A stretch of DNA of 64,000 nt from Hyphomicrobium sp. LHD-15 (GTDB lineage Bacteria > Pseudomonadota > Alphaproteobacteria > Rhizobiales > Hyphomicrobiaceae). Below, one piece after another: positions 26,996 to 35,218 of this stretch. Each line of letters opens with the position of its first letter. The first letter of the stretch is position 1. The notes beneath the pieces were generated by a model, which had not been told where the DNA came from, did no database searches, and saw only the letters and a program-made list of their open reading frames with translations. Both the position numbers and the translations under genes were made by a program. Where the stretch lies: the NCBI RefSeq assembly GCF_031157355.1, contig NZ_JAVIFT010000002.1, forward strand, positions 62,001-126,000, given 5' to 3'.

Positions 26996-27574
26996 ATCGA
27001 TCCTCTTTCTCAACCAAGCCAGCGATCGATAGCGGATCACCGGGCTTCCCGCAAAGGCCTTCGCGGCCGTTCAAGATCCCAAAACGACAAAGAGCCGGTG
27101 GGGGACCAGCTCTTTGCACAGGGCAGGAGAGGGATTGGAGGCTGACCCGCCCGGCTTCCATGTTCCGACCGGAATGGGGGCTCAAGTTTCCTGACCGGAG
27201 ATAGCCGCCGGGCGGGGGGTCAACGCTTCAGAGACTGGACTCGATTCTGGGCGGGCTCGCGGCGGCATCGCGACGCCAATCCGGCGTCACAGAGAATTTT
27301 CTGTGCCGGTCAGCATTCTCCTGGAGAGGAAAACGGGAGTCTGCGGATTGGAAGGAGAGGGAGATGGCCCGGTCCAGGGAGATTCGCCACGGATTGGGGG
27401 CTTGGGGGCGTTAAATCCGAGGCGGTGATGGACCGGGCCGGGGCGCTGATGTTGTCATCGTTGCGCATCAATGCGGCCCGCCAAAGGACGCTTTGTGGCA
27501 TCGATGTGAAATGTTGGCGCTTGAAAAATCTCGGACCTGGCGCGATCATGACTCACGGCTGAAGGGAGGCGCGC
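26996..27574. other. 579-base intergenic region with hairpins
   Basis: No credible ORF. Several perfect inverted repeats are present: CAAAGAGC (27088-27095) with GCTCTTTG (27109-27116); CCGG..CACAGA with TCTGTG..CCGG centred on AATT (27281-27309); and GGCCCGGTCCA (27367-27377) with TGGACCGGGCC (27429-27439). These could be leader hairpins of the peptidase gene or belong to an unannotated RNA. Confidence 0.5.
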
Positions 27575-27976
27575 TTGAGCGAATCCGATCCCATACGTTT
27601 CCGCCCGCGCGAAACGGGCGTTCGTTTGCGTTCCCAAGGTCCCGCCAGTTCATCCTCCGCCGCTGCCTCCCGCAACAGTGCGCCGGTCGTGGCATTCAAC
27701 CGTTCCGAGCTCGATGCCATTCTGGCCGTCTACGCCCGCAAGGTGGCGGCCGGCGAATGGCGCGACTATGCGCTCGAGATGGGGCGCGAGAAGGCGGTGT
27801 TCGCCATCTTCCAGCGCACGTCGGAGTATCCACTGTTCCGGGTGGAGAAATGCCCACGCCTCGCGCGGCGGCAGGGGGCTTACAGCGTGGTGCTCAGAAG
27901 CGGCGCCATCCTGAAGCGCGGGCACGATCTCGCGCGCGTGCTGCTCGCCTGCGAGAGCGTGAAGCTCAGCCATTAG
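27575..27976 (+). CDS. DUF2794 domain-containing protein
   Basis: A 133-residue soluble protein of the alphaproteobacterial DUF2794 family. The variable N-terminus (1-40) is Ser/Arg-rich; the conserved core starts at VVAFNRSELDAIL and includes YALEMGREKAVFAIFQRTSEYPLFRVEK and ARRQGAYSVV. The start is TTG 27575, preceded by GGGAGGCGCGC. Function unknown, although the core is strongly conserved across the class. A hairpin terminator follows. Confidence 0.85.
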   Translation: MSESDPIRFRPRETGVRLRSQGPASSSSAAASRNSAPVVAFNRSELDAILAVYARKVAAGEWRDYALEMGREKAVFAIFQRTSEYPLFRVEKCPRLARRQGAYSVVLRSGAILKRGHDLARVLLACESVKLSH

Positions 27977-28017
27977 CGGGCAGCTTCGTCCAATATCCTG
28001 CCGTCAACCGCACAATG

Positions 28018-28048
28018 AAAAAGGCCCCGCCGCGAGGCGAGGCCTTTT
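28018..28048. terminator. Terminator hairpin between DUF2794 and Bax-inhibitor genes
   Basis: AAAAGGCCCCGCC pairs with GGCGAGGCCTTTT (one internal mismatch) around GCGA. Flanking A- and T-runs allow use by both convergent genes. Confidence 0.85.
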
Positions 28049-28074
28049 CCGATTGCAGGGTGTTGGCCCGAACT

Positions 28075-28830
28075 TTACTCGCGGTCGCCCATCAGCGACA
28101 GCAGGTTTACGAAGAGGCCAATGAAGTCCTGGTAGAGCGACAGAGCGCCGAAGATCGAAGCCTTGGCAGCAGCTTCCGCGTTGCCGGCAACCTCGAAGTA
28201 GGTGTCCTTGATGCGCTGCGTGTCGTAGGCGGTGAAGCCGGCGAACACGAGCACGCCAATCACCGAGATTGCGAAGCTCATGGCGCTCGACTGCGTGAAG
28301 ATGTTCACGAGGCTCGCGATGATGACGCCGATGAGGCCCATGAACAGGAACGAGCCCCAGCCCGAAATGTCCTTCTTCGTCGTGTAGCCCCAGATGCTAA
28401 GCCCAGCAAACGTGGCGGCCGAGATGAAGAACACGTTGGCGATCGACGAGCCGGTGAAGACCAGCAGGATCGACGAAAGCGACGCGCCGACGAGTGCGGC
28501 GTAGATCCAGAACGAAGTCTGGGCGGCGCCGACGCTCATGGTGTTCGCCTTGAAGGCGAAGAAGAACACGAATGCGAGAGGCGCGAAGAACAGAACCCAC
28601 TTCAAGGGCGTCGTGTAGATCGCCTGGCCGAACGCCGTCAGCGCCTTGGCGCCGGTCGTCGGATCCACGGTTACAGCGAGCGAGAAGATGAGATAGGCGA
28701 TGATGCCGGTCAGCGCGACGCCGCCCGCCATGTAGTTGTAGACGCCCAGCATGTATGAACGCAGACCCTCGTCGACGTCGGCCCGGCCGACGGTCGTCGG
28801 ATGCGTATATCTGCTGTCAAACTGTGCCAT
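28075..28830 (-). CDS. Bax inhibitor-1/YccA family membrane protein
   Basis: A 251-residue polytopic protein with seven predicted helices, starting after a soluble 25-residue head. The BI-1 pattern includes YNYMAGGVALTGIIAYL, SILLVFTGSS, GYTTKKDIS and the end GALSLYQDFIGLFVNLLSLMG with the conserved Asp of the putative calcium-leak channel. In E. coli the relatives YccA and YbhL modulate FtsH. A 23-base palindrome overlaps its predicted promoter. The ATG sits 12 bases after TTAAGGGG. Confidence 0.9.
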   Translation of the reverse strand: MAQFDSRYTHPTTVGRADVDEGLRSYMLGVYNYMAGGVALTGIIAYLIFSLAVTVDPTTGAKALTAFGQAIYTTPLKWVLFFAPLAFVFFFAFKANTMSVGAAQTSFWIYAALVGASLSSILLVFTGSSIANVFFISAATFAGLSIWGYTTKKDISGWGSFLFMGLIGVIIASLVNIFTQSSAMSFAISVIGVLVFAGFTAYDTQRIKDTYFEVAGNAEAAAKASIFGALSLYQDFIGLFVNLLSLMGDRE

Positions 28831-28882
28831 CGTGTTGCAAGCCCCTTAAAGACCTCTAGCGCAAATTCAATTTGCCCTTGGG

Positions 28883-28923
28883 ATATTGGAACAAGGCCAA
28901 CCGCTTTCAAGACTTGAAAGCGG
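28883..28923 (-). promoter_or_regulatory. Predicted promoter of the Bax-inhibitor gene with an overlapping palindrome
   Basis: CCGCTTTCAA (28901-28910) and TTGAAAGCGG (28914-28923) are perfect arms around GAC. On the minus strand the nearer arm contributes a TTGAAA -35 element, then 16 bases, then CAATAT (28888-28883). CTTGAAA with a CCAATAT -10 also resembles heat-shock sigma-32 promoters. The assignment is by eye. Confidence 0.45.
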
Positions 28924-29041
28924 AAACCCATCCTGCCGGGCAATTGCGATCATTCATAAGGCATTTCGCCCGGATTGTTAATCTTGAGTGATCAAGAAAA
29001 TACCTAGGTAGTGCGCCATCCGGCCTGATGAAAGCTTGGTT

Positions 29042-31621
29042 TTATTGGGATCTTAGGGTCGCGGCAGGCTTCGCCCGCAGTACCGCCCAAGTGCCCAAAG
29101 AGCCGAACAGCAGAACCAGGCCGATGGAAACGGCCAGCGCTTTCAAAACGGCATCCACGCTGAAGGTGAAGGGGATCTTCATGACCTCGCCGACCGCGAT
29201 CCAGGCCGCGAACGCACCAAGTCCGATCGCAAATACACCGGCAATCGTCGCGAGCAGCAGATACTCGGCCACGTGGGATAGCAGCACACGCCGGCGCGTG
29301 GCGCCGAGCACTTTCAACACCACGGCCTCCAGCACACGCCGCCGCTGGGCGGTGGCGAGCGCGCCGGCCAGCACCAGCGCACCGGCAATCAAGGTCACGC
29401 CTCCCGCAACCCGCACCGCCACCATGACCTTCTCCAGGATGGCCGTCGCGGCGTTCAGCGCATCCTTGACGCGTATGACGGTAACGGTCGGAAACGCCTT
29501 GCCGACCGCGCGGCCGAGGTTGGCTTCGGTTTCGAGCGGCACGCCTTCGGGCAAGCGCACTGTCGCCAGGAGGTTGTGCGGCGCGCCCTTGAGGGCATTC
29601 GCCGAGAACACCATGACGAAGTTGAGCGTCAGGCTTTCCCACTTCACCTCGCGCAGATTAGCAATGCGCGCGGTGAGATCGCGGCCTAGCACGTTGACCT
29701 TCACCTCGTCGCCGATACCGATACCGAGATGGCGCGCGAGCTCACGCTCGAACGAGACCAGAGGCTCGCCGTCGTAGCCCTCCGCCCACCATTCGCCGGC
29801 GACGAGGTTCGATCCTTCGGGCAGGGTATCGGAATAGGTGAGGCCACGGTCTCCGTTCAGCACCCATTGCGCTTCCGGCGGCGGCTTGAACTCCTCGACC
29901 TTGCGGCCCTTGAGCTCGACCAGGCGCCCCCGCAGCATCGGGGCCTCGGTCACGTGGGCGCCCGGCGCCTCGCGCACGACGACGCGAGACAGCTCCTCTG
30001 CATCCGACTTCGGAATGTCGAGCAGGAAGTAGCTCGGCGCTTTCTTCGGCAATCGGCCCGTCAGCTCCTCGACGAGGGAGGCATCGGCGAGTGCGACGGC
30101 AACCAACAGCGACAGCCCGGAGCCGAGCGACACCACGACCGAGCGCGTGAGACCACCCGGTGCGCCGAGATTTCCGATGGCCAGCGCCAGCTCGGGCCAT
30201 TTCGGCCGTGGGATACGTCGCGCAAGCCGCGTGACCAGACCGCCGAGGCCGGTGAAGACCGCGAACACCAGCACGACTGCGCCGCATAGATAGAGCGCGA
30301 TGCGGGTCGATTCCGCCATCATCAGCACGAAGCCGAGCAGGGTTGCAGCGATAACGGCCGTCAGCGCAATGATGCCGCGGCGCGGCCAGACGGTTTCGGG
30401 CGCGACCTCATCGCGGAACAGCACGGACGGCTTGATCAGCTCCGCACGGCCCAGCGGCCACAGCGTGAAAAGCAACGCGACGAGAAGGCCGTAAACCGCG
30501 CTCGCAACGATGCTCGTCGCAGAATAGGCGATGTCGGCCTTGATCGGGAGCTGATCGCCGTAAGCCGAGATCAGGAAGTAGGGAGCCGTCACGCCGACGA
30601 CGAGCCCGATCGCGATGCCGATCAGCGCGATCACCATCACCTGAAGCAGAAAGATCGTGAGCACCAAGCGGCTCGTGGCGCCGATCGTCTTCATGGTGGC
30701 GATGACGTTGCGGCGCCGCTCGATGAAGGTTGCGACAGCGCTTGCGATGCCGACGCCGCCGACGAGAAGTGCGGCAAGGCCGAGGAAGGTCAGGAACTGG
30801 CGAAGGCGATCGAGCGTGCGCGTCACCTGCGGAGAAGGATCGCGCCGATCCCCGATAACGAAGCCGGATTGGGAAAGCTCCGTTTTTGCGCTTTCGCGAA
30901 ACGCCGCGACGTCGCTTGCGGTTTCCGCCTTGCCTTCCGGAAGCTTCAAGGCATATCGCCAGCGCACGAGCGTGCCCGGCTGCACGAGGCCCGTCTTGAT
31001 CAGCGTCGCGTGGGAGGCGAACACACGCGGGCCGTAGGTCAGCCGGTCGGCAACGGCATCGGGCTCGTTCTTGAGCGTGGCGCGAACGACCACTTCGGTT
31101 TCGCCAATGCGGAGCTTGTCTCCGATCGCCAACCCGAGCTGGCTCAGTAGCACGGGATCGACGACGGCCCCATCCGCCGCGATGGCCTCGGCGAACGGCG
31201 CGCCTTCAACCTCCACCTCGCCGACCAGCGGATAGGCATTGTCCACTGCCTTCAACTCGACGAGCGCCTGCTGTTCTCCGTCGAGACGGCGGGCCATGGT
31301 GCGGAGCGTCGCGACCTCACTCAGACGCCCGCGTGCTTCCATCCAGCCGCGTTCGGCGTCGGTGGCGCGGGCGTGCATGCGGGCGAACGTGACGTCGCCG
31401 CCAAGAATGACCGCACCCTGGGTTTCAAAGCCGGACCGGAGTGCGTCGGACAGCGTGCTGACCGTGGCGATCACCGCGACGCCGAGCGCAACGCAAGCCA
31501 TGAAGATGTAGAAGCCGCTGAGGCCAGCGCGCAGCTCGCGCAACGCAATCCCAACGAGGCGAGAGAGAGGCAGACCCGAACGCGTACGCGGCGGCGCGGC
31601 AATCACTGTGGTTGCGGTCAT
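29042..31621 (-). CDS. ybbP: ABC transporter permease, YbbP/FtsX family
   Basis: An 859-residue MacB/FtsX-type permease with two FtsX repeats. It has a first helix near residue 35, a 240-residue periplasmic MacB-like domain, helix clusters at about 290-460, a second periplasmic domain and a final helix set (about 730-850). VVGVTAPYFLISAYG and GATRRRVLLSHVAEYLL are typical. It forms a unit with the ATPase gene next to it: ATG 31621 overlaps the ATPase stop in ATGA. The conserved tesA-ybbA-ybbP arrangement of E. coli is preserved. Substrate unknown; a lipid or lysophospholipid is suspected because of tesA. Confidence 0.9.
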   Translation of the reverse strand: MTATTVIAAPPRTRSGLPLSRLVGIALRELRAGLSGFYIFMACVALGVAVIATVSTLSDALRSGFETQGAVILGGDVTFARMHARATDAERGWMEARGRLSEVATLRTMARRLDGEQQALVELKAVDNAYPLVGEVEVEGAPFAEAIAADGAVVDPVLLSQLGLAIGDKLRIGETEVVVRATLKNEPDAVADRLTYGPRVFASHATLIKTGLVQPGTLVRWRYALKLPEGKAETASDVAAFRESAKTELSQSGFVIGDRRDPSPQVTRTLDRLRQFLTFLGLAALLVGGVGIASAVATFIERRRNVIATMKTIGATSRLVLTIFLLQVMVIALIGIAIGLVVGVTAPYFLISAYGDQLPIKADIAYSATSIVASAVYGLLVALLFTLWPLGRAELIKPSVLFRDEVAPETVWPRRGIIALTAVIAATLLGFVLMMAESTRIALYLCGAVVLVFAVFTGLGGLVTRLARRIPRPKWPELALAIGNLGAPGGLTRSVVVSLGSGLSLLVAVALADASLVEELTGRLPKKAPSYFLLDIPKSDAEELSRVVVREAPGAHVTEAPMLRGRLVELKGRKVEEFKPPPEAQWVLNGDRGLTYSDTLPEGSNLVAGEWWAEGYDGEPLVSFERELARHLGIGIGDEVKVNVLGRDLTARIANLREVKWESLTLNFVMVFSANALKGAPHNLLATVRLPEGVPLETEANLGRAVGKAFPTVTVIRVKDALNAATAILEKVMVAVRVAGGVTLIAGALVLAGALATAQRRRVLEAVVLKVLGATRRRVLLSHVAEYLLLATIAGVFAIGLGAFAAWIAVGEVMKIPFTFSVDAVLKALAVSIGLVLLFGSLGTWAVLRAKPAATLRSQ

Positions 31622-32313
31622 GCGGCCACCACGGCCTGCTCGTCGGACACAATACGGCCATCGGCCATGCGGATCGTGCGCTCGCATTCCTTGGCAAGGC
31701 GCTCGTCGTGCGTGATCAGAACGAGCGTAGCGCCGCTCTTGCGCTTCAGCCCGAACAGGAGATCGACAACGGCGCGTCCGGTCTTGCCATCGAGATTGCC
31801 GGTCGGCTCGTCGGCCAGCAAAAGCTTCGGACGCGGGGCGAGCGCACGGGCCAGTGCCACACGCTGCTGCTCGCCACCCGAGAGCTGGGCCGGGAAATGA
31901 TCGACACGCGCGCCGAGGCCGACATCATCGAGCAGGGACGACGCCCGCTCGCGCGCGCCTGTCACGCCCGCGAACTCCAGCGGAAGCGCCACGTTTTCAA
32001 GCGCCGTCATGGTCGGGATCAGGTGGAACGATTGGAACACGATGCCGACATCCTCGCCCCGGGCGAGCGCCAGGCTGTCCTCGTCGAGGGCATTGAAATC
32101 CCGATCGACAACGTGCACATCCCCTGCTGTGGCTTTCTCAAGCCCGGCCAGGATCATGAGCAACGACGTCTTTCCCGACCCAGACGGCCCGACGATGGCC
32201 ACCGATTGGCCGCGCGCAATGTCGAGCGTGATTCCCTTCAGGATCTCGACAACGCCGGCGCGGCTTTCGAGGCTGAGCCGAACGTCGGCAAGGCGGATGA
32301 TCGGCTGGGGCAC
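31618..32313 (-). CDS. ybbA: ABC transporter ATP-binding protein, YbbA/LolD type
   Basis: 231-residue ATPase of the LolD/MacB class. Walker A GPSGSGKTSLL, Q-loop FQSFHLIP, signature LSGGEQQRVALARAL, Walker B LLLADEPTGNLD and H-loop VLITHD are intact. It overlaps the permease gene by four bases and diverges from tesA with a 108-base gap, the E. coli layout. Confidence 0.93.
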   Translation of the reverse strand: MPQPIIRLADVRLSLESRAGVVEILKGITLDIARGQSVAIVGPSGSGKTSLLMILAGLEKATAGDVHVVDRDFNALDEDSLALARGEDVGIVFQSFHLIPTMTALENVALPLEFAGVTGARERASSLLDDVGLGARVDHFPAQLSGGEQQRVALARALAPRPKLLLADEPTGNLDGKTGRAVVDLLFGLKRKSGATLVLITHDERLAKECERTIRMADGRIVSDEQAVVAA

Positions 32314-32421
32314 TGTTGCGAGGCTCCGTCAAAAAAGGCGGTTGGGTTCGATAAAGAGCGGGAACGACCAGACACGACGTTTTCCGTCTCATGAGTTGTC
32401 GGGTGGTGGTGAGGCAAAAAA

Positions 32422-33120
32422 ATGAAGGCAAAGCAAAGTGCTTCGAGCTTCGTCGGTCAGATGGTGCGGCTCGCCGTGATCGTCAACCTCTGGATTGCCA
32501 CGGGAATGGGCGGTGCCATGGCTGAAGATAAGGCAGCGCCAATCCGCATCGTCGCGTTTGGCGACAGCCTGACGGCAGGCTATGGCCTCCAGCCCAGCGA
32601 GGCATTCCCGGTGCAACTCGCCGCGGCGCTGAAGGCCAAGGGATACGCCGTCGACGTCGCCAATGCGGGCGTCTCGGGCGACACGACGTCGGGCGGCCTG
32701 GAACGGTTCGACTGGGCCATTCCCGAAGGCACCGAAGCCGTCATTCTCGAGCTCGGAGCCAACGACGCGCTGCGGGGTATCGACCCGGATCGCGCGCGCG
32801 AAAACCTCGACAAGATCCTGACGAAGCTTCGCGCCCGGAACATCGAGGTTCTGGTGGCGGGCATGATGGCGCCGAAGAACTGGGGCAAGGAGTATGAAGC
32901 ACGCTTCGCACCGATCTTCAGCGATCTCGCGACGAAGCACGGCGCATCGCTCTATCCGTTCTTTCTCGATGGCGTCGCGCTCGATGCCAAGCTCAACCTT
33001 CCAGACGGGCTACACCCGACCGGCCCCGGTGTCGGCGTCATCGTCGAGCGCATTCTGCCGAAGGTCGAGGAGCTGATCGGCCGCGTGCGGGAGCGGCGCG
33101 TGGCGGTTTCGAAATCTTGA
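32422..33120 (+). CDS. tesA: Arylesterase / lysophospholipase TesA (SGNH hydrolase)
   Basis: A secreted GDSL esterase of 232 residues. A signal-peptide-like start (to about residue 34, ending GGAMA) precedes the SGNH blocks: FGDSLTAGYG with catalytic S49, Gly in NAGVSGDTTSGG, ELGANDALRG (Asn), and DGLHPTGPG with Asp and His near the C-terminus. The enzyme hydrolyses aryl esters, thioesters and lysophospholipids in the periplasm. It diverges from ybbA; in E. coli tesA and ybbAP have the same geometry. Confidence 0.92.
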   Translation: MKAKQSASSFVGQMVRLAVIVNLWIATGMGGAMAEDKAAPIRIVAFGDSLTAGYGLQPSEAFPVQLAAALKAKGYAVDVANAGVSGDTTSGGLERFDWAIPEGTEAVILELGANDALRGIDPDRARENLDKILTKLRARNIEVLVAGMMAPKNWGKEYEARFAPIFSDLATKHGASLYPFFLDGVALDAKLNLPDGLHPTGPGVGVIVERILPKVEELIGRVRERRVAVSKS

Positions 33121-33138
33121 TCTCGAGGCAATAGTCCC

Positions 33139-33705
33139 ATGCCGCGCTTGTTTACGGGTATCGAGTTGCCGTCCGCACTTGCGGACGCGCTTTCGGATCT
33201 CGCGATGCCGCTCGCGGGCGCGAAGTGGGTCGAGCCCGAGGACATGCACATCACGTTGCGGTTCGCCGGCGACATCGACAATCCCACGGCCAACGACTTT
33301 CATGCCGCGCTGTCCGGTATCGACGAACCGGCATTCCAGATCTCCCTTTCGGGCTTCGGCGCATTCGGCGGCCAGCAGCCGCGCGCGTTATGGGCGGGCG
33401 TCGAGCAGAGCCCCTGGCTCGACGCGTTGTGGCGAGCCAACGAGCGCGCGGCCCGAAGCGCGGGCCTGACCTCCGAAAAGCATAGCTTCAAACCGCATGT
33501 GACACTCGCCCGTCTCAAGGGGACCAGGCCGGAAGCCGTCGCGCGCGTGCTGGAGCAGCTTGGCAGCTTCCGCACCGAGCCGTTCCAGGTCGAACGGTTC
33601 GTGCTGTTCTCGTCGCGACCGAAGGTCGGCGGCGGGCCATACGTTGTCGAGGACGCATTCGACCTGCGCGGGGCGGAGTACGCCCGGCAATGGAACGATA
33701 TCTGA
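33139..33705 (+). CDS. thpR: RNA 2',3'-cyclic phosphodiesterase (2H family)
   Basis: 188-residue 2H phosphoesterase with two His-x-Thr motifs, HITLRF (H37) and HVTLARL (H120), which make the catalytic pair. It opens 2',3'-cyclic phosphates at RNA ends. Its ATG is 18 bases after tesA, suggesting co-transcription. A CCTGTTT/AAACAGG hairpin (33722-33744) follows but lacks a T-run. Confidence 0.9.
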   Translation: MPRLFTGIELPSALADALSDLAMPLAGAKWVEPEDMHITLRFAGDIDNPTANDFHAALSGIDEPAFQISLSGFGAFGGQQPRALWAGVEQSPWLDALWRANERAARSAGLTSEKHSFKPHVTLARLKGTRPEAVARVLEQLGSFRTEPFQVERFVLFSSRPKVGGGPYVVEDAFDLRGAEYARQWNDI

Positions 33706-33800
33706 ACGCTTTCAATGCCGCCCTGTTTCACCCCCTCAAACAGGACGCGCGAAAGCGATCAAGGTAGGCTATAGCGGAGTGAGAACCGGGGGGACACACC

Positions 33801-35204
33801 GTGCAGGACGCAGCCACGATCAGCCAGGGAACGGGCCCGGAGAGCCAGCCGATCAAAGCGGCGCCGCGGCGTGCGCTGGTGTCCTGGGTGCTGTTCGATT
33901 GGGCGGCGCAGCCCTATTACACGCTTGTTCTTACGTTCCTGTTCGCTCCCTATTTCGCGAACGTCGTCGCGCCAAACCCCGCCGAGGGGCAGGCGCTGTG
34001 GGGCTATGCCGCTGCCGCCGCAGGTATCCTGATTGCGCTCGGCAGTCCGTTTCTCGGCGCGGTGGCCGATGGCGGCGGACGGCGCAAACCGTGGATCGCC
34101 GCGTTCTCCGTCGTCCTCGTCGTGAGCCTCGCGACGCTTTGGCTAGCGGTGCCGGCGGCCGATACGACGACGCTCGCTGTCGTTCTGGTGGCGTTCGTCG
34201 CAGCCACGGCAATGGCGGAGTTCACGACGGTCTTCACCAATTCGATCATGCCGAGCCTGGTGCCGCATAGTCAGCTCGGTCGACTGTCCGGCACGGGCTG
34301 GGCCGTGGGCTACGCCGGCGGGCTTTTGAGCCTCGCGATCATGGCCGGGCTGGTGGTGGCCGATCCCACGAGCGGGCGCACGCTGCTCGGGCTCGAGCCG
34401 GTCCTGGCGCTCGATGCGGCCACCCGCGAAGGCGACCGACTGGTCGGGCCGTTCTCCGCCATTTGGTACGTGCTGTTCATGATCCCGTTCTTCCTGTTCG
34501 TGCCGGATCGCAAACGGCCGCCCGGCGCACGCGGCGACAAGCCCGCGCTGGCCGAGCTTTGGCAAACGCTCCGCTCGTTGCCTTCGAACCGCGACATGCT
34601 GCTGTTTCTCGTCGCGCGCATGCTCTACTCGGACGGCCTTGCGGCGATCTTCGCGTTCGGCGGCATCTACGGCGCGTCGGTGTTCGGATGGGGCGCGATG
34701 GAGCTGGGATTGTTCGGCATCGTGCTCACGATCGCAGGCGTGTTCGGCGCGCTGATCGGCGGCGTGCTCGACGATCGCGTCGGCTCCAAGACGGTGATCG
34801 TGGTTTCGCTGCTGCTGCTGCTCGTGGGCGCGCTCGGCATTCTCTCGGTCGATCAGAACCACGTTCTCTATTTCACGGAGGTAGATCCGAAGGCGGCCGG
34901 CTCGAAGCCGTTCTCATCGCACGGCGAGCTGGTGTTCCTCGCTTTCGCGGTGGTCGTCGGCCTCGTCGCTGCGCCCGTGCAGGCGGCCAGCCGCGCGCTG
35001 CTCGCACGCCTCGCGCCGCCCGACAAGATCACGCAGTATTTTGGACTGTTCGCATTCTCCGGAAAGGTAACGGCGTTCATGGCGCCGCTACTGGTCGCGG
35101 CCGTCACGCAAGCGACTGGAGACCAGCGCATCGGCATGGCGTCGATCGCGGTGTTCCTGATCGCCGGCTTTCTGCTGATGCTGCCCGTGCGCTCACGCGC
35201 GTAG
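33801..35204 (+). CDS. MFS transporter, UMF1/Atg22-like
   Basis: A 467-residue major facilitator with about twelve helices. The N-terminal VLFDWAAQPYYTLVLTFLFAPYF is the signature of the UMF1/Atg22 branch, and LGAVADGGGRRKPWI is the MFS loop 2-3 motif. Substrate unknown. The ATG (GTG is also possible) is preceded by GGGGGGAC at fair spacing. It converges on the glutamate-synthase-like gene after only 14 bases. Confidence 0.85.
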   Translation: MQDAATISQGTGPESQPIKAAPRRALVSWVLFDWAAQPYYTLVLTFLFAPYFANVVAPNPAEGQALWGYAAAAAGILIALGSPFLGAVADGGGRRKPWIAAFSVVLVVSLATLWLAVPAADTTTLAVVLVAFVAATAMAEFTTVFTNSIMPSLVPHSQLGRLSGTGWAVGYAGGLLSLAIMAGLVVADPTSGRTLLGLEPVLALDAATREGDRLVGPFSAIWYVLFMIPFFLFVPDRKRPPGARGDKPALAELWQTLRSLPSNRDMLLFLVARMLYSDGLAAIFAFGGIYGASVFGWGAMELGLFGIVLTIAGVFGALIGGVLDDRVGSKTVIVVSLLLLLVGALGILSVDQNHVLYFTEVDPKAAGSKPFSSHGELVFLAFAVVVGLVAAPVQAASRALLARLAPPDKITQYFGLFAFSGKVTAFMAPLLVAAVTQATGDQRIGMASIAVFLIAGFLLMLPVRSRA

Positions 35205-35218
35205 CCCCGGGCGGCTCC

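Noticed and set aside
25160-27145. 661-codon plus-strand ORF opposite the M3 peptidase gene
   Set aside because: Shadow frame; the peptidase on the other strand has all family motifs.
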